This document shows, one piece after another, positions 51,916-63,639 of a stretch of 64,000 bases of DNA. Numbering within the stretch: position 1 is the stretch's first letter; every line of letters starts with the position of its first letter. The notes beneath the pieces are model-generated. The model saw nothing but the letters and a program-made list of their open reading frames with translations. It was not told the DNA's origin and made no database searches. Made by a program: the position numbers and the translations under genes. Origin of the DNA: Candidatus Nitrosopelagicus sp. Lineage in GTDB: Archaea; Thermoproteota; Nitrososphaeria; Nitrososphaerales; Nitrosopumilaceae. The stretch is taken from contig JAOLYM010000003.1 of the NCBI GenBank assembly GCA_028343435.1, positions 1 through 64,000 of the forward strand, in the 5' to 3' direction.

Positions 51916-52578
51916 TTACTGGCTTTTTAAACCCTTACACAATTCTGAGATACTTTTTTCCCAACTTTTTGCTTTGACAATTCCACTTGCTACAAGAATT
52001 CCCTTAGAACCTAATTCCTTTGCTTTTGAAACATCTTGACCTGAAACAATTCCTGCCCCACACAAAAGTTTTGTAGAATTTTTAGCAGACTTTACTGCTT
52101 GTACTGCATTTGTGATTAATGCCGGTTTCTCTGTAGAAATTGCTCTTCCAGTTCCAATTAATTCTGGTGGTTCAATTGCAATGAATGTTGGATTCAATTT
52201 TGCATACTTTTTTGCTTCATTGACATTTTTTACACATAATATTGATTTCAGTTTAAGTTTTGTTAGGCGTTTTACTAGTGATGTTATCTCTTTTTCCGAA
52301 ATTCTATGCTCACTATGATTAATTATGGATCCATTAATTTTTGATTTTTTAACAATTTCAGGTATCATGAATCCTGTTGTACTTCCGACTTTTTTATCGT
52401 CTACATGTTGTGCTAAAACTATAATATTGAATTTTGTAATTAATGGAATTAGATGATGTGGTGGTGATATTGCAATTGGCACTTTGTATTTCTTTGAAAT
52501 TTTTTCTGCGGTTTTTGCAATTTTAATAATTTTATCTCCTGCTATTTCGTCATAATTTTTGCAATTTATTATAAACAT
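51916..52578 (-). CDS. tpiA: triosephosphate isomerase (archaeal type)
   Basis: About 220 residues, the short archaeal length. NCKNY holds the catalytic Lys, NHSEHR the catalytic His, and AIEPPELIGTG the catalytic Glu and loop-6 start. It interconverts DHAP and glyceraldehyde-3-phosphate in gluconeogenesis. ATG 52578 (MFIINCKNYDEI) is chosen over 52611, which would overlap the PQ-loop gene. Adjacent to PPDK downstream. Confidence 0.93.
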   Translation of the reverse strand: MFIINCKNYDEIAGDKIIKIAKTAEKISKKYKVPIAISPPHHLIPLITKFNIIVLAQHVDDKKVGSTTGFMIPEIVKKSKINGSIINHSEHRISEKEITSLVKRLTKLKLKSILCVKNVNEAKKYAKLNPTFIAIEPPELIGTGRAISTEKPALITNAVQAVKSAKNSTKLLCGAGIVSGQDVSKAKELGSKGILVASGIVKAKSWEKSISELCKGLKSQ

Positions 52579-52579
52579 T

Positions 52580-52867
52580 TTATTTCCTAATTGATTCAAA
52601 GGCTTTCTCATATTTTAGCTTCATTATGAGAACTGTCATTGTTAGAAACATTGCTGCTACGTTGACTCCTATGATGTATACATCATCAATTTCAATTCCA
52701 TAAATAAGCCATAATGCAGCTCCCACAAAAATTGATATGACCAGATATTTTGAAACATCTTCAAGCTTCTTTGTTTTGTATCCTTGAATTATTTGTGGAA
52801 TCCATCCTATTAAGATGAAAAATCCTGCTAATATTGCAACTATTCCTAAAGTAATTTCGTCTAACAT
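52580..52867 (-). CDS. SemiSWEET/PQ-loop transporter
   Basis: 95 residues, three membrane helices. GWIPQIIQGYKTKKLEDVSKYLVIS is the PQ-loop; LWLIYGIEIDDVYIIGVNVAAMFL the third helix. SemiSWEETs dimerise and move sugars or small solutes without energy input. Its stop is 1 nt from the TPI start. PolB gene lies upstream 2 bp away. Substrate unknown. Confidence 0.88.
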   Translation of the reverse strand: MLDEITLGIVAILAGFFILIGWIPQIIQGYKTKKLEDVSKYLVISIFVGAALWLIYGIEIDDVYIIGVNVAAMFLTMTVLIMKLKYEKAFESIRK

Positions 52868-52869
52868 AT

Positions 52870-55464
52870 CTAATTCCAGAAAAATTGATCCAACCCTGTT
52901 TGTTTAGGTTTTCCAAGAATGGTGTCAAAATCTAGATCCATGGATGATGTAATTTGTTCCAAAGTACTTTCCATAAACTCCATGTATTTTCCAGAGTCGA
53001 TTTCATCTTGTCTTGCCAGTTCCACTGGTTTTACGCCCGGTTTATTGAGTATTTTAACATATGATATGATATCTCCTTTTTTTATCTCTCTAGTGGTTTC
53101 AAGTTGTTTTGCCGCTCGTATGTGTTGAGGAATTGTTTTCACATATTCTGATAGCGCCTTACTGAGTGTCACATTAAATGTTAATTCTTTTAATGGAATA
53201 CTTTTGTCTTGAACTTTTTTTGCGTAAATGGCAATTTTATCACTTACTTTCTTCTTTGCATTTTCGAATTCTTCTTCATTTTGAACTTCTGCAAGTATGT
53301 CTAATAATTCATAAAATAATGTTTTGATGAATGGAGGTGTATGTGATTTTTTACCCGTTAATCCTTTTACATCCACTTTTCCGTTTTTTGTAACACCAAA
53401 ATAATTTTTCTTTCTATTGCTTAATACTACATATCTGTATTCTTTGTCAATTTCTAATTCAACACCATGATCTTTCTTTGCCAATTTTATGACATCATCT
53501 ATTTGTTGTACCGTTGGATTTTTTACAAAAAGTGAATCTGTATCTCCATATAGAACCTCTAATTGTATGCCTTTGCATTTCTCAATTGTATCCATAATGA
53601 TATGTCTGCCTAATGCAGTAGTTGCTTCTGCGGCTGGAAGAAAATATAGTGGAAATATCTCTGCGCCCATAACTCCATAACTTGCATTAAGAATAACCTT
53701 CAAAGCTTGACTTACTACTGTATACAGTTGTTTTTGCTCATCTGTTATGTTTTCTTTTTTTGAAAGACTCTTGTAATAATTTACACGTAAATCTCTTAAT
53801 GAGCCAATAATTAATGATGTTAATCCATTTTTCTTTGTACATTTCCAATGTGCTGTTCCTGGTATTGCATTCTTCTTACATTCTTCATGCGGACACCTCA
53901 CTGTTTCATATGAAAGATTATTCACTTTGATTATACTTGGATATAGACTTGCAAAATCCATCACTGTTACATCAAAATGAACACCTTCTATTGGTTCTAT
54001 AACCAATCCTCCTCGATATTTCTTATCTTTGATTACCGCATCATTTGCCATTCCAGATGATTTTTCTTCAATTTCATTTCGTCTTGGAATAAGAAAATTA
54101 TTTTTTCTATGTTCATAATACAGGAGACTACGAATCCACTGTGAAACGCCCATTCTTGAAATGTCATCAATTGGCATTCTTGCAATCCTGGTAATTACAA
54201 CTAGAAGATTCATGAGTAAATCTTGATTAAAACTAGTTAGCTTGAATGTTAGATATGCATCATTTTGGCAATATTTTGCAATCTGATAATATGTCATATT
54301 GTCAATTTCTACACCATAATCCATTTTCTGTTCTCCCAGAACTCCTTTTGAAACGCTATTGAGAGAAAAGTCACTATATTTTTGTGAAAATACGTAAATC
54401 TGAAATGCTTTGTTTGAAAACGTTCTATACAAATCAAGATGTACGCCCTTTGTTAGAGTTGCAGAATCTCTCATCATGTATAGCGGATTTATTTCATCAG
54501 AAACACCTAGTCTTTTTGCACGATTGTACAAGTAAGGAAGATCAAATCCATCTCCGTTGTATGTAATCAACACCGGATATTTTTTTACCAATTCGAAGGC
54601 ATCTTCAATTAATTTTTTCTCCTGATCTTTTTCATAAAATATGACTTCGATATTTTTGTCTAAATCATTCACTCCTTCTTCAATTCCGTCTCTTTTTAAA
54701 ACAAAAACTCGTTTCATTCCATCGCTTGCTTCAAATCCTATGGCTGTGACTTTTTTATCTGCAATTTTGACATCTGGAAGTCTTCCGTCTGTTTCTACCT
54801 CTATATCTAAACTCATTCTTTTAATTTTTGGTACAGGCTGGTCTAGAAGCTCAGCCCAATTCGAAACCTCCTCTTGGAATTGTTTTGTATCTGTCATTCC
54901 TGTATTTCCTAATTTATCAAAAAGCATACTCTTCATCGCTAAATTGGTCTCATCAGACATTTCAAAGTCATGTGGAATTATCGTATCATTTTCGATTCTA
55001 TAGTATTTTCCAATAATTAATGAATTATCATAAAGATACGTTTCATAATATTTGATATCTGATTCCCATGCTTCTACTACATTTCTGATACTCTGCGTAG
55101 TTTGTGTACCCCCTATAGCCAATGGGTCTGTGACGATAATTTTTGAAACTGGAATTTCTTTGTCTTTTAATGTATCAATCTTTTTTACAGTTTTGATTTC
55201 TACTACGTCATCTCTTTCTGACAAAAAATCTAAATCTTCTGGTGCCATTTTTGAAAAACAATATGGCTGGTGACCTGTTTTATCCTCCCATAGATAGATT
55301 TTCTCTGCTTCTGGGTTGTAGAATTTGAGGCTAACTTTCTTTGTTTTTCCATTGTATGAAGCAGAAATTAATAGTGAATTTGGGATATTTGCTACTTTGT
55401 CTTGCTTGAAATCTTCTACAGCTTCCATATCTATTTCTTTGAGGATGTCATTTCTCTTGCCCAT
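52870..55464 (-). CDS. polB: family B DNA polymerase (PolB)
   Basis: 864 residues, a replicative archaeal polymerase. Exonuclease Exo I is SLDIEVETDG near 216-225; polymerase motif A DFASLYPSII near 501; motif C YGDTDS near 638; motif B KVILNASYGVMGAE. The C-terminus ends KQTGLDQFFWN, a clear PCNA-interacting PIP box (QxxLxxFF). Uracil-sensing N-terminal domain likely but not checked. ATG 55464 lies inside the 3' end of the dCMP deaminase gene, which overlaps by 34 bp, indicating coupled expression. Confidence 0.96.
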   Translation of the reverse strand: MGKRNDILKEIDMEAVEDFKQDKVANIPNSLLISASYNGKTKKVSLKFYNPEAEKIYLWEDKTGHQPYCFSKMAPEDLDFLSERDDVVEIKTVKKIDTLKDKEIPVSKIIVTDPLAIGGTQTTQSIRNVVEAWESDIKYYETYLYDNSLIIGKYYRIENDTIIPHDFEMSDETNLAMKSMLFDKLGNTGMTDTKQFQEEVSNWAELLDQPVPKIKRMSLDIEVETDGRLPDVKIADKKVTAIGFEASDGMKRVFVLKRDGIEEGVNDLDKNIEVIFYEKDQEKKLIEDAFELVKKYPVLITYNGDGFDLPYLYNRAKRLGVSDEINPLYMMRDSATLTKGVHLDLYRTFSNKAFQIYVFSQKYSDFSLNSVSKGVLGEQKMDYGVEIDNMTYYQIAKYCQNDAYLTFKLTSFNQDLLMNLLVVITRIARMPIDDISRMGVSQWIRSLLYYEHRKNNFLIPRRNEIEEKSSGMANDAVIKDKKYRGGLVIEPIEGVHFDVTVMDFASLYPSIIKVNNLSYETVRCPHEECKKNAIPGTAHWKCTKKNGLTSLIIGSLRDLRVNYYKSLSKKENITDEQKQLYTVVSQALKVILNASYGVMGAEIFPLYFLPAAEATTALGRHIIMDTIEKCKGIQLEVLYGDTDSLFVKNPTVQQIDDVIKLAKKDHGVELEIDKEYRYVVLSNRKKNYFGVTKNGKVDVKGLTGKKSHTPPFIKTLFYELLDILAEVQNEEEFENAKKKVSDKIAIYAKKVQDKSIPLKELTFNVTLSKALSEYVKTIPQHIRAAKQLETTREIKKGDIISYVKILNKPGVKPVELARQDEIDSGKYMEFMESTLEQITSSMDLDFDTILGKPKQTGLDQFFWN

Positions 55465-55949
55465 TTCTCAATTTTTTCTTTATTCAAAATTTCAATTTCA
55501 ACTCCTGCTTCTTTAATTAAATCATAATCTGTTTCTGGATATTCATCAAGACATACAAATTTTCGTATTCCTATTGTTATGGCCATTTTTGTACATTCTA
55601 AACAAGGAACATACGTGGAATACAATATGGCTCCTTTTGTTCCTGCCTCTATGCCTAAAATTGCACAATGCATGATTGCATTAGCTTCTGCATGATTACA
55701 GAGGCATCTACCAAGACCTTCTCCTGATTTGACTTTATCTTCCATTCTGTCTTTGCATCTTTTACAGCCACCTTCAAAACAATTCGTTATTCCTGGCGGT
55801 GTTCCATTATACCCTGTTGCAAGCTGTCGGTGGTCTCTAACTATTACTGCACCTACACTTCTTGTTATGCAGTTTGATCTTAATGCTGCAAGCTTTGCCT
55901 GAAGCATAAAGTATTCGTCCCACCCAGGTCTTTCAAAACTATCAGACAT
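55431..55949 (-). CDS. dcd: deoxycytidylate (dCMP) deaminase
   Basis: 172 residues of the CDA fold. Zinc ligands are CNHAEANAIMH (His and catalytic Glu) and YVPCLECTKMAI (two Cys); an N-terminal FMLQAKLAALRSNCITRSVGAVIVRD and a CxxxxC-type zinc loop (CFEGGCKRCKDRM) are present. It makes dUMP for dTMP synthesis. Its C-terminus overlaps the PolB start by 34 bp, so nucleotide supply and polymerase are probably co-expressed. Riboflavin-type or ComE deaminases are alternative names; the substrate is inferred. Confidence 0.9.
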   Translation of the reverse strand: MSDSFERPGWDEYFMLQAKLAALRSNCITRSVGAVIVRDHRQLATGYNGTPPGITNCFEGGCKRCKDRMEDKVKSGEGLGRCLCNHAEANAIMHCAILGIEAGTKGAILYSTYVPCLECTKMAITIGIRKFVCLDEYPETDYDLIKEAGVEIEILNKEKIEKWAREMTSSKK

Positions 55950-56017
55950 GGGAATTATTTAATCTGCCAACATATAACCTCTAAGTGACTTTTAATCAAT
56001 TGTAAACCATAAATGAT

Positions 56018-57541
56018 ATGATTCTCTGTTCTCACTTTATGGGATCAGGATATTATGAGCATAAATTAATCAAGCCAAACTCTATTGAGCTACGTGATTA
56101 TCAGACTAATCTTGCAAATGATGCAAAAAATGAAAACTCGTTAGTTGTTTTACCTACAGGTCTTGGAAAAACTACCATTGCATTACAGATCATGGCTCAT
56201 GTACTATCTCAAAATAAAGGTGGTGTTTTGCTATTGGCTCCTACACGTGTTCTTGTCAACCAACATTTTGATTTCCTTAAAGAAAATTTACTATTAGATG
56301 ATATTGGAATTGTAACCGGTGAAGATTTGATAAACAAACGAAAAAAATCCTGGATGAATAGCGTGATATGCGCAACTCCTGAAATTACTCGTAACGATTT
56401 AGAACGAAATATGATTGACACTGATCAGTTCAGTCTTGTGATATTTGATGAGGCTCATAGGGCTGTTGGTGATTATGCATATACTGGAATTGCAAATCAT
56501 TTCAAAGAAAAATCACTCATACTTGGAATGACTGCAACACTTCCAAGTGAGAAGGTAAAGGCAACTGAAATTATCGTATCTCTTGGTATACAAAATATTT
56601 TACAAAGAACTGATGAAAGCCCTGACGTTCAACCCTATATCCAAAAAACAAATACCGAATGGATTATGGTTGATTTGCCACCTGAAATGAAAGCAATTCA
56701 AAAATGCCTTCAACTTGCATTAGATGAACGTTACACAACATTAAGAAAAAATGGAATTCAAATTGGCCAAAACAAATCTCTCTCTACTTTACTTCGAATT
56801 CGTCAGTATGTATTGACACAAAATCGTATTTCTGCAAAACCATTATTCACTGCAATTAGAATCACATATGCGCTAAATATTTTTGAGGCTCATGGTATCA
56901 CATCTTTCCTAAAATTTTGTGATAGAACCAAAGCAAAAAAAGGTGTGGGAATTAAAGAACTTTTTGAAAAAGATCCAAATTTTATGCGCGCTATTGAATT
57001 AGCTAATTTTGCAAAATCTCAAGGGATTGAACATTCAAAACTTCCAAAATTAAAAGAAGTTATTGCCTCTGTTAAAGATAAAGTCCTGATTTTTACAAGT
57101 TATCGTGATTCTGTAAATGTAATAAATGAAACACTACAAAAAATGGGAATTAATTCTGAAATTTTGATTGGTAAAGCAGGTGATACTGGCTTAAAACAAC
57201 AAAAACAGATTGAAACCGTTCAACGATTTAGAGATGGCTTAACTCAGGTTCTTGTTGCAACTCGTGTTGGTGAAGAAGGATTGGATATATCTGAAGTAAA
57301 TTTGGTAATTTTTTATGATAATGTTCCAAGTTCAATTCGTTTTGTACAAAGAAAGGGTAGAACCGGGAGAAAAACAGAAGGGCGTTTAGTTGTTTTAATT
57401 GCAAAAGATACCATTGATCAAGTATACTATCATATCGGTCAAAGAAAAATTAAATCTGCTAAACAGATGGGTGATAAGCTAGCAAAAAAACTTGAAAACA
57501 ATGAATTATCTTCTACTGAATCTCTAGACAGTTTTCTCTAA
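56018..57541 (+). CDS. Hef/MPH1/FANCM-type SF2 DNA helicase, no nuclease domain
   Basis: 507 residues. Motif I PTGLGKTT, motif II FDEAHRAVGDYAY (Hef-typical), motif III GMTATL, motif IV LIFTSYRDSV and motif VI FVQRKGRTGR. The helical insertion between lobes (FLKFCDRTKAKKGVGIKELF) is Hef-like. Euryarchaeal Hef carries an XPF-type nuclease domain at its C-terminus; here the protein stops after the helicase (ENNELSSTESLDSFL), as in crenarchaeal split forms. It may unwind forks. Start ATG 56018 fits a TATA-like element about 25 bp upstream; ATG 56039 is possible. Confidence 0.9.
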   Translation: MILCSHFMGSGYYEHKLIKPNSIELRDYQTNLANDAKNENSLVVLPTGLGKTTIALQIMAHVLSQNKGGVLLLAPTRVLVNQHFDFLKENLLLDDIGIVTGEDLINKRKKSWMNSVICATPEITRNDLERNMIDTDQFSLVIFDEAHRAVGDYAYTGIANHFKEKSLILGMTATLPSEKVKATEIIVSLGIQNILQRTDESPDVQPYIQKTNTEWIMVDLPPEMKAIQKCLQLALDERYTTLRKNGIQIGQNKSLSTLLRIRQYVLTQNRISAKPLFTAIRITYALNIFEAHGITSFLKFCDRTKAKKGVGIKELFEKDPNFMRAIELANFAKSQGIEHSKLPKLKEVIASVKDKVLIFTSYRDSVNVINETLQKMGINSEILIGKAGDTGLKQQKQIETVQRFRDGLTQVLVATRVGEEGLDISEVNLVIFYDNVPSSIRFVQRKGRTGRKTEGRLVVLIAKDTIDQVYYHIGQRKIKSAKQMGDKLAKKLENNELSSTESLDSFL

Positions 57542-57885
57542 GGGTTATCTTTTTTATCTTCATCTGAGGTTTTCTTATCTCCGCCAGGTCCTAACATCTC
57601 TTCGGGTTTGACATCGTTATCCCATGTACCTCTAATCCCTTTGAGTAGAGCAATTCCGCCTGCGGCTAAAATACCAATAACTCCTACAAACATCAAATTT
57701 CTATCTTGTAATCTTTCTTCACAATCAATTTTGACTGGAACATTTTCATCTGTATAATCATAACATTCTGTAAATTCATTGGTTTGAATTGTAATGTCTT
57801 GATACTGAGTTCCAAAAACTGCCATTACGATAAATCCTACAGATAATACTGCTACACCGATCATCACAAAACGTATGTCACTCAT
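57538..57885 (-). CDS. small two-helix membrane protein
   Basis: 115 residues: helix 1 FVMIGVAVLSVGFIVMAVFGTQY, a loop with two Cys (ECYDYTDENVPVKIDCEERL) likely disulfide-bonded outside, helix 2 LMFVGVIGILAAGGIALL and an acidic/Lys-rich C-terminal tail (KKTSDEDKKDNP). Convergent with the Hef-type gene by a 4-bp overlap. Unknown function. Confidence 0.7.
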   Translation of the reverse strand: MSDIRFVMIGVAVLSVGFIVMAVFGTQYQDITIQTNEFTECYDYTDENVPVKIDCEERLQDRNLMFVGVIGILAAGGIALLKGIRGTWDNDVKPEEMLGPGGDKKTSDEDKKDNP

Positions 57886-57938
57886 TGCTAAATCTAGACA
57901 TAAACAATATTTTAAGGAATTTGTAAAATCCGCTATAC

Positions 57939-57950
57939 TTTTCTAGAAAA
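57939..57950. promoter_or_regulatory. 12-bp palindrome upstream of the KE-rich gene
   Basis: TTTTCTAGAAAA is an exact palindrome directly upstream of a TATA-like gcgtatattg (57951-57960), about 27 bp before ATG 57984; possible operator. Confidence 0.4.
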
Positions 57951-57983
57951 AGCGTATATTGCACTTGACGAGTATTACTACAA

Positions 57984-60272
<2,289 letters not shown>

Positions 60273-60298
60273 CCATTAGCTCAAAAAACTATCAATAA

Positions 60299-60307
60299 TT
60301 ATATACT
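60299..60307 (+). promoter_or_regulatory. TATA box of the short head-domain gene
   Basis: ttatatact lies about 25-29 bp upstream of ATG 60328, so this gene is transcribed independently of the large KE-rich gene. Confidence 0.5.
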
Positions 60308-60327
60308 CTTTTTAAAATTCAAGAACT

Positions 60328-60639
60328 ATGGGTAAATGGGCAGATTTTGTAGTTAGTGGAATAACTAAGGGTCCTGGTCTTGCAAACATAACTCATGTTC
60401 AGGTTCATGAAGATTATGGAACTGAATTTGGAAAACCACAAATTGTCGACAAAAAAACCATTGCATCACAAATCAAAAAAGGAAAAAAATATCTTACAAT
60501 ATACAAAAAAAATGAAACAGATTGGGAGCCAGGTGAAATTATTCATACATATGTCCTAAATGGTGAAACGCATATTCGAACTGATAATAATAAGGTGGAA
60601 GGAGATAGATTAGGAACCTTGCCTGAAATCGAATCTTAA
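60328..60639 (+). CDS. stand-alone DUF3892-like head-domain protein (module family member 3)
   Basis: 103 residues, aligned along the full length of the head of the 762-residue neighbour: WADFVVSGITKGPGLANITHVQVHEDYGTEFGKPQIVDKK and THIRTDNNKVEGDRLGTLPE against WADFVVSAIKKGSGLSN and YIRTDDNKVDGDNLG. About half the residues are identical by eye. It has no coiled-coil tail, so it could be a competitor or capping partner for the big protein. Separate TATA box. The resemblance to DUF3892 is tentative. Confidence 0.75.
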   Translation: MGKWADFVVSGITKGPGLANITHVQVHEDYGTEFGKPQIVDKKTIASQIKKGKKYLTIYKKNETDWEPGEIIHTYVLNGETHIRTDNNKVEGDRLGTLPEIES

Positions 60640-60672
60640 TCTTTAGATAAGCCATTTTTTTCAAGTAACATA

Positions 60673-63168
60673 ATGGGAATATCTGAAATAAATTATGATA
60701 TACAATTTGAGCCTATTTTCTCTAATTTCACATTCAAAGGGATAGAAATTTTATCATTTAAAACAACCTCTTCAAATAAATTCATACTACATTGTGCTGA
60801 AATTAAAATACAAAAATGCTACATACTTTCTAAAAGTAAAACAATTGAAGTAAAATTCAAACTTGATGGAAAAAATGAATCTCTTTCTATTACTTCAGGA
60901 AAAAAGGTCTCAGGAAAAATTAAACTTTGTATTGAATATACTGGAATCTTAAATGATCGTCTTTTAGGATTTTATCGAAGTAAATACACTGATCCTGCAG
61001 GCAAAACAAAATACATGGCTACCACTCAATTTGAGGCCGCAGATGCAAGACGCGCATTTCCATGTTGGGACGAACCAGCCACAAAGGCAACTTTCGATGT
61101 ATCTCTTCTAGTGGAAAAAAATTACATGGCAATATCAAATATGCCTGTTAGGAAAAAACAAAACTTTGGTTCAAAAATAATTTATGAATTTGAACGCACT
61201 CCGATCATGTCAACTTACCTTCTTTATCTTGGAGTTGGTGAATTCGAGTATTTGGAAACTAAATTGAGGAATATCCAAATTCGTGTTTTAACAACAAAGG
61301 GAAACAAAAATAAAGCAAAATTATCATTAGAGTTAACAAAAAAATTCCTTGGTGAATATGAGAAATATTTTGGAATAAAATATCCTCTACCAAAACTTGA
61401 CATGCTTGCAATTCCTGATTTTGCTGCAGGCGCAATGGAGAATTGGGGGGCAATTACTTTCCGTGAAACCATATTATTGTATGATCCAAAAACATCTTCC
61501 ACTAGAACCAAGCAATTCATAGCTGAGGTAATTTCTCATGAAATAGCTCATCAATGGTTTGGTAATTTGGTCACAATGAAATGGTGGAATGACTTGTGGC
61601 TAAATGAGAGTTTTGCTACATTCATGGCAACAAAAATTGTGGACAAATTCTATCCTGAATGGGATTTGTGGGACCAATTCCTAGAAGATGCAATGAACAC
61701 TGCAATGTCACTTGATGCCTTGAAAACTTCTCATCCTATCGATGTTAAGGTAAACCATCCTTCTGAGATTAGGGAAATCTTTGATTCTATCTCTTATGAT
61801 AAAGGAGGTTGTGTCTTACGAATGTTAGAACATTTTGTAACAGACAAAAACTTCCAAAAAGGCTTACAAAAATATCTCAAAAAACATGCATACTCTAATG
61901 CTGAAGGTCATGATTTATGGAAATCAATAGGTGACGTTGCAAAAAAACCAATTGATCAAATGATGGATAGTTGGATCAATCAGGTTGGTTTTCCTATCGT
62001 ATCAGTAAACCGAAAAGGTTCTCAAATTTCATTAAAACAAACTCGTTATCTGTTGGAAGAAACAAAGTCAAGTAAAAAGGGAATCTGGAAAATTCCTCTA
62101 ATTGTTGATGAAGGAAATATCACTACATCTCACATCATGGATAAAAAATCTCAGTCACTAAAACTAAAAAATAAAGAAAGAAACTTCATTATTAATTCCG
62201 GTAGAACTGGATTTTATAGAATGGATTATGATTCTGAAACATTGGATAATCTTTCTCTTCTAATTGATGAAAAAGTACTAAATTATGTAGATAGATGGAG
62301 TATCCAAAATGATTATTATTCACAATGCGTGACTGGAAAGAAAAAGTTACAGGATTATCTTGACTTCACAAATGCATACTTTGATGAAGATAATTATATT
62401 TCATCTCTAAACTTAGCTCAACATCTATACTCGTTATACTCTTTGACGCATAAAGAAAAATTCTCAGATGAAATTAAACAATATGCCTTAAATTTCCTTA
62501 GAACTATTTATGACCGGCTAGGCTGGGATGCAAAAAAGAATGAACCTCATACTAATGCTCTCTTGAGAAGCTTTGCAATTTCTGGATTAGGTAAACTAGG
62601 AGATGAAGAAATATTAAACGAATCAAAGAAGCGATTTGATAAATTTTTGAAGAATCAAAATAGCTTGTCTGCAGATTTACAAGAAACAGTTTTTGTTCTG
62701 GTTGCATGGAATGGCAATGAATCCACTTACAAAAAATTCATGTCATTATACAAAAAGGCAAAATCTCAAGAACAAAAACTTAGATTCTTGGCTGCGCTGT
62801 GTAGTTTCCAACAGAAGAATCTCTTACTAAAAACCTTGGAGTTTACCTTAGGTCCTGATGTTCGTTCTCAAAATATTCAAATGCCAATCATGAGAATTGC
62901 TGCAAATCTATATGGTAAAGAATTCTTATGGGGATGGCTCAAAAAGAACTGGAAAAAAATTGTCAAAAAAGCTGGAATTGGTAATCCATTATTGAATAGG
63001 GTTGTTGCAAGTATTGGCCAAGTTGTCGACGCAAAACAAGAAAAAGAAATACGTAAATTCTTTAAAGCGAATCCTTTACGAGGTACTGAAATGACTTTGG
63101 AACAAACCATGGAACGCGTCCGTGTTTCATCAAAATTCCTAAATTCAATCAAAAAAGAGTTTTCATAA
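60673..63168 (+). CDS. M1-family metalloaminopeptidase
   Basis: 831 residues. The exopeptidase motif GAMENWG is near 254-260, zinc site HEIAHQWFGN near 290-299, and the third zinc ligand Glu in LNESFA near 313. The catalytic Tyr is in ISYDKGG. C-terminal HEAT-like helices (VSSKFLNSIKKEF at the end) are the ERAP1/tricorn-factor F2/F3 type. Removes N-terminal amino acids from peptides after proteasomal or tricorn cleavage. No signal peptide, so cytosolic. The next gene starts directly after the stop. Confidence 0.96.
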   Translation: MGISEINYDIQFEPIFSNFTFKGIEILSFKTTSSNKFILHCAEIKIQKCYILSKSKTIEVKFKLDGKNESLSITSGKKVSGKIKLCIEYTGILNDRLLGFYRSKYTDPAGKTKYMATTQFEAADARRAFPCWDEPATKATFDVSLLVEKNYMAISNMPVRKKQNFGSKIIYEFERTPIMSTYLLYLGVGEFEYLETKLRNIQIRVLTTKGNKNKAKLSLELTKKFLGEYEKYFGIKYPLPKLDMLAIPDFAAGAMENWGAITFRETILLYDPKTSSTRTKQFIAEVISHEIAHQWFGNLVTMKWWNDLWLNESFATFMATKIVDKFYPEWDLWDQFLEDAMNTAMSLDALKTSHPIDVKVNHPSEIREIFDSISYDKGGCVLRMLEHFVTDKNFQKGLQKYLKKHAYSNAEGHDLWKSIGDVAKKPIDQMMDSWINQVGFPIVSVNRKGSQISLKQTRYLLEETKSSKKGIWKIPLIVDEGNITTSHIMDKKSQSLKLKNKERNFIINSGRTGFYRMDYDSETLDNLSLLIDEKVLNYVDRWSIQNDYYSQCVTGKKKLQDYLDFTNAYFDEDNYISSLNLAQHLYSLYSLTHKEKFSDEIKQYALNFLRTIYDRLGWDAKKNEPHTNALLRSFAISGLGKLGDEEILNESKKRFDKFLKNQNSLSADLQETVFVLVAWNGNESTYKKFMSLYKKAKSQEQKLRFLAALCSFQQKNLLLKTLEFTLGPDVRSQNIQMPIMRIAANLYGKEFLWGWLKKNWKKIVKKAGIGNPLLNRVVASIGQVVDAKQEKEIRKFFKANPLRGTEMTLEQTMERVRVSSKFLNSIKKEFS

Positions 63169-63579
63169 TTGATTGCACCAAAATTCTTTATCATTATTTT
63201 AATTGTAACTATTTCGGTTAGTACAGTAATAATTTTAAACCCTTTTTCTGAAAATGCTGATTTCAGTAATTTTACATTTGATGCTGTATATGAAAAAGAT
63301 AGTAATTCTGTATCAATTACTTTTGTTGACAAAGATGAAAAATCATCATTTGCTGTGTTAGAAATTTTAGGTATGGAGAATACTTTTCATAAAGAATTTG
63401 AGATTTATGATTCAAAATTTACTAAATTAGTGCCACTTGATAAAGTTCCAAAATATGGGTGGAAAACTACTCCTGTTACATTGGAAATAACTTATGGTGA
63501 ATCTATTGTATACATGAAAACTGAAATTCATGACAAAGATCAAATCTCTCCTGTTGTGATTTTCGGCAAGAGTGATTAA
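63169..63579 (+). CDS. membrane-anchored exported protein
   Basis: 136 residues from TTG 63169, directly behind the aminopeptidase stop. A single N-terminal helix (FFIIILIVTISVSTVIIL) could be a signal anchor; the rest is a beta-rich domain (SVSITFVDKDEKSSFAVLEIL...TPVTLEITYGESIVYMKTEI). Probably outside the membrane. Coupled to the peptidase in arrangement. Unknown function. Confidence 0.65.
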   Translation: MIAPKFFIIILIVTISVSTVIILNPFSENADFSNFTFDAVYEKDSNSVSITFVDKDEKSSFAVLEILGMENTFHKEFEIYDSKFTKLVPLDKVPKYGWKTTPVTLEITYGESIVYMKTEIHDKDQISPVVIFGKSD

Positions 63580-63601
63580 TTTTTACCACCAGTTATCTAA
63601 A

Positions 63602-63619
63602 TTAGCATTAGTTTTATAC
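63602..63619 (+). promoter_or_regulatory. promoter of the plastocyanin-like gene
   Basis: TTAGCATTA (63602-63610) and the TATA-like gttttatac (63611-63619) directly follow each other, 21-30 bp before ATG 63640. Confidence 0.5.
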
Positions 63620-63639
63620 TCAGTTGTGGTCAAAACATT

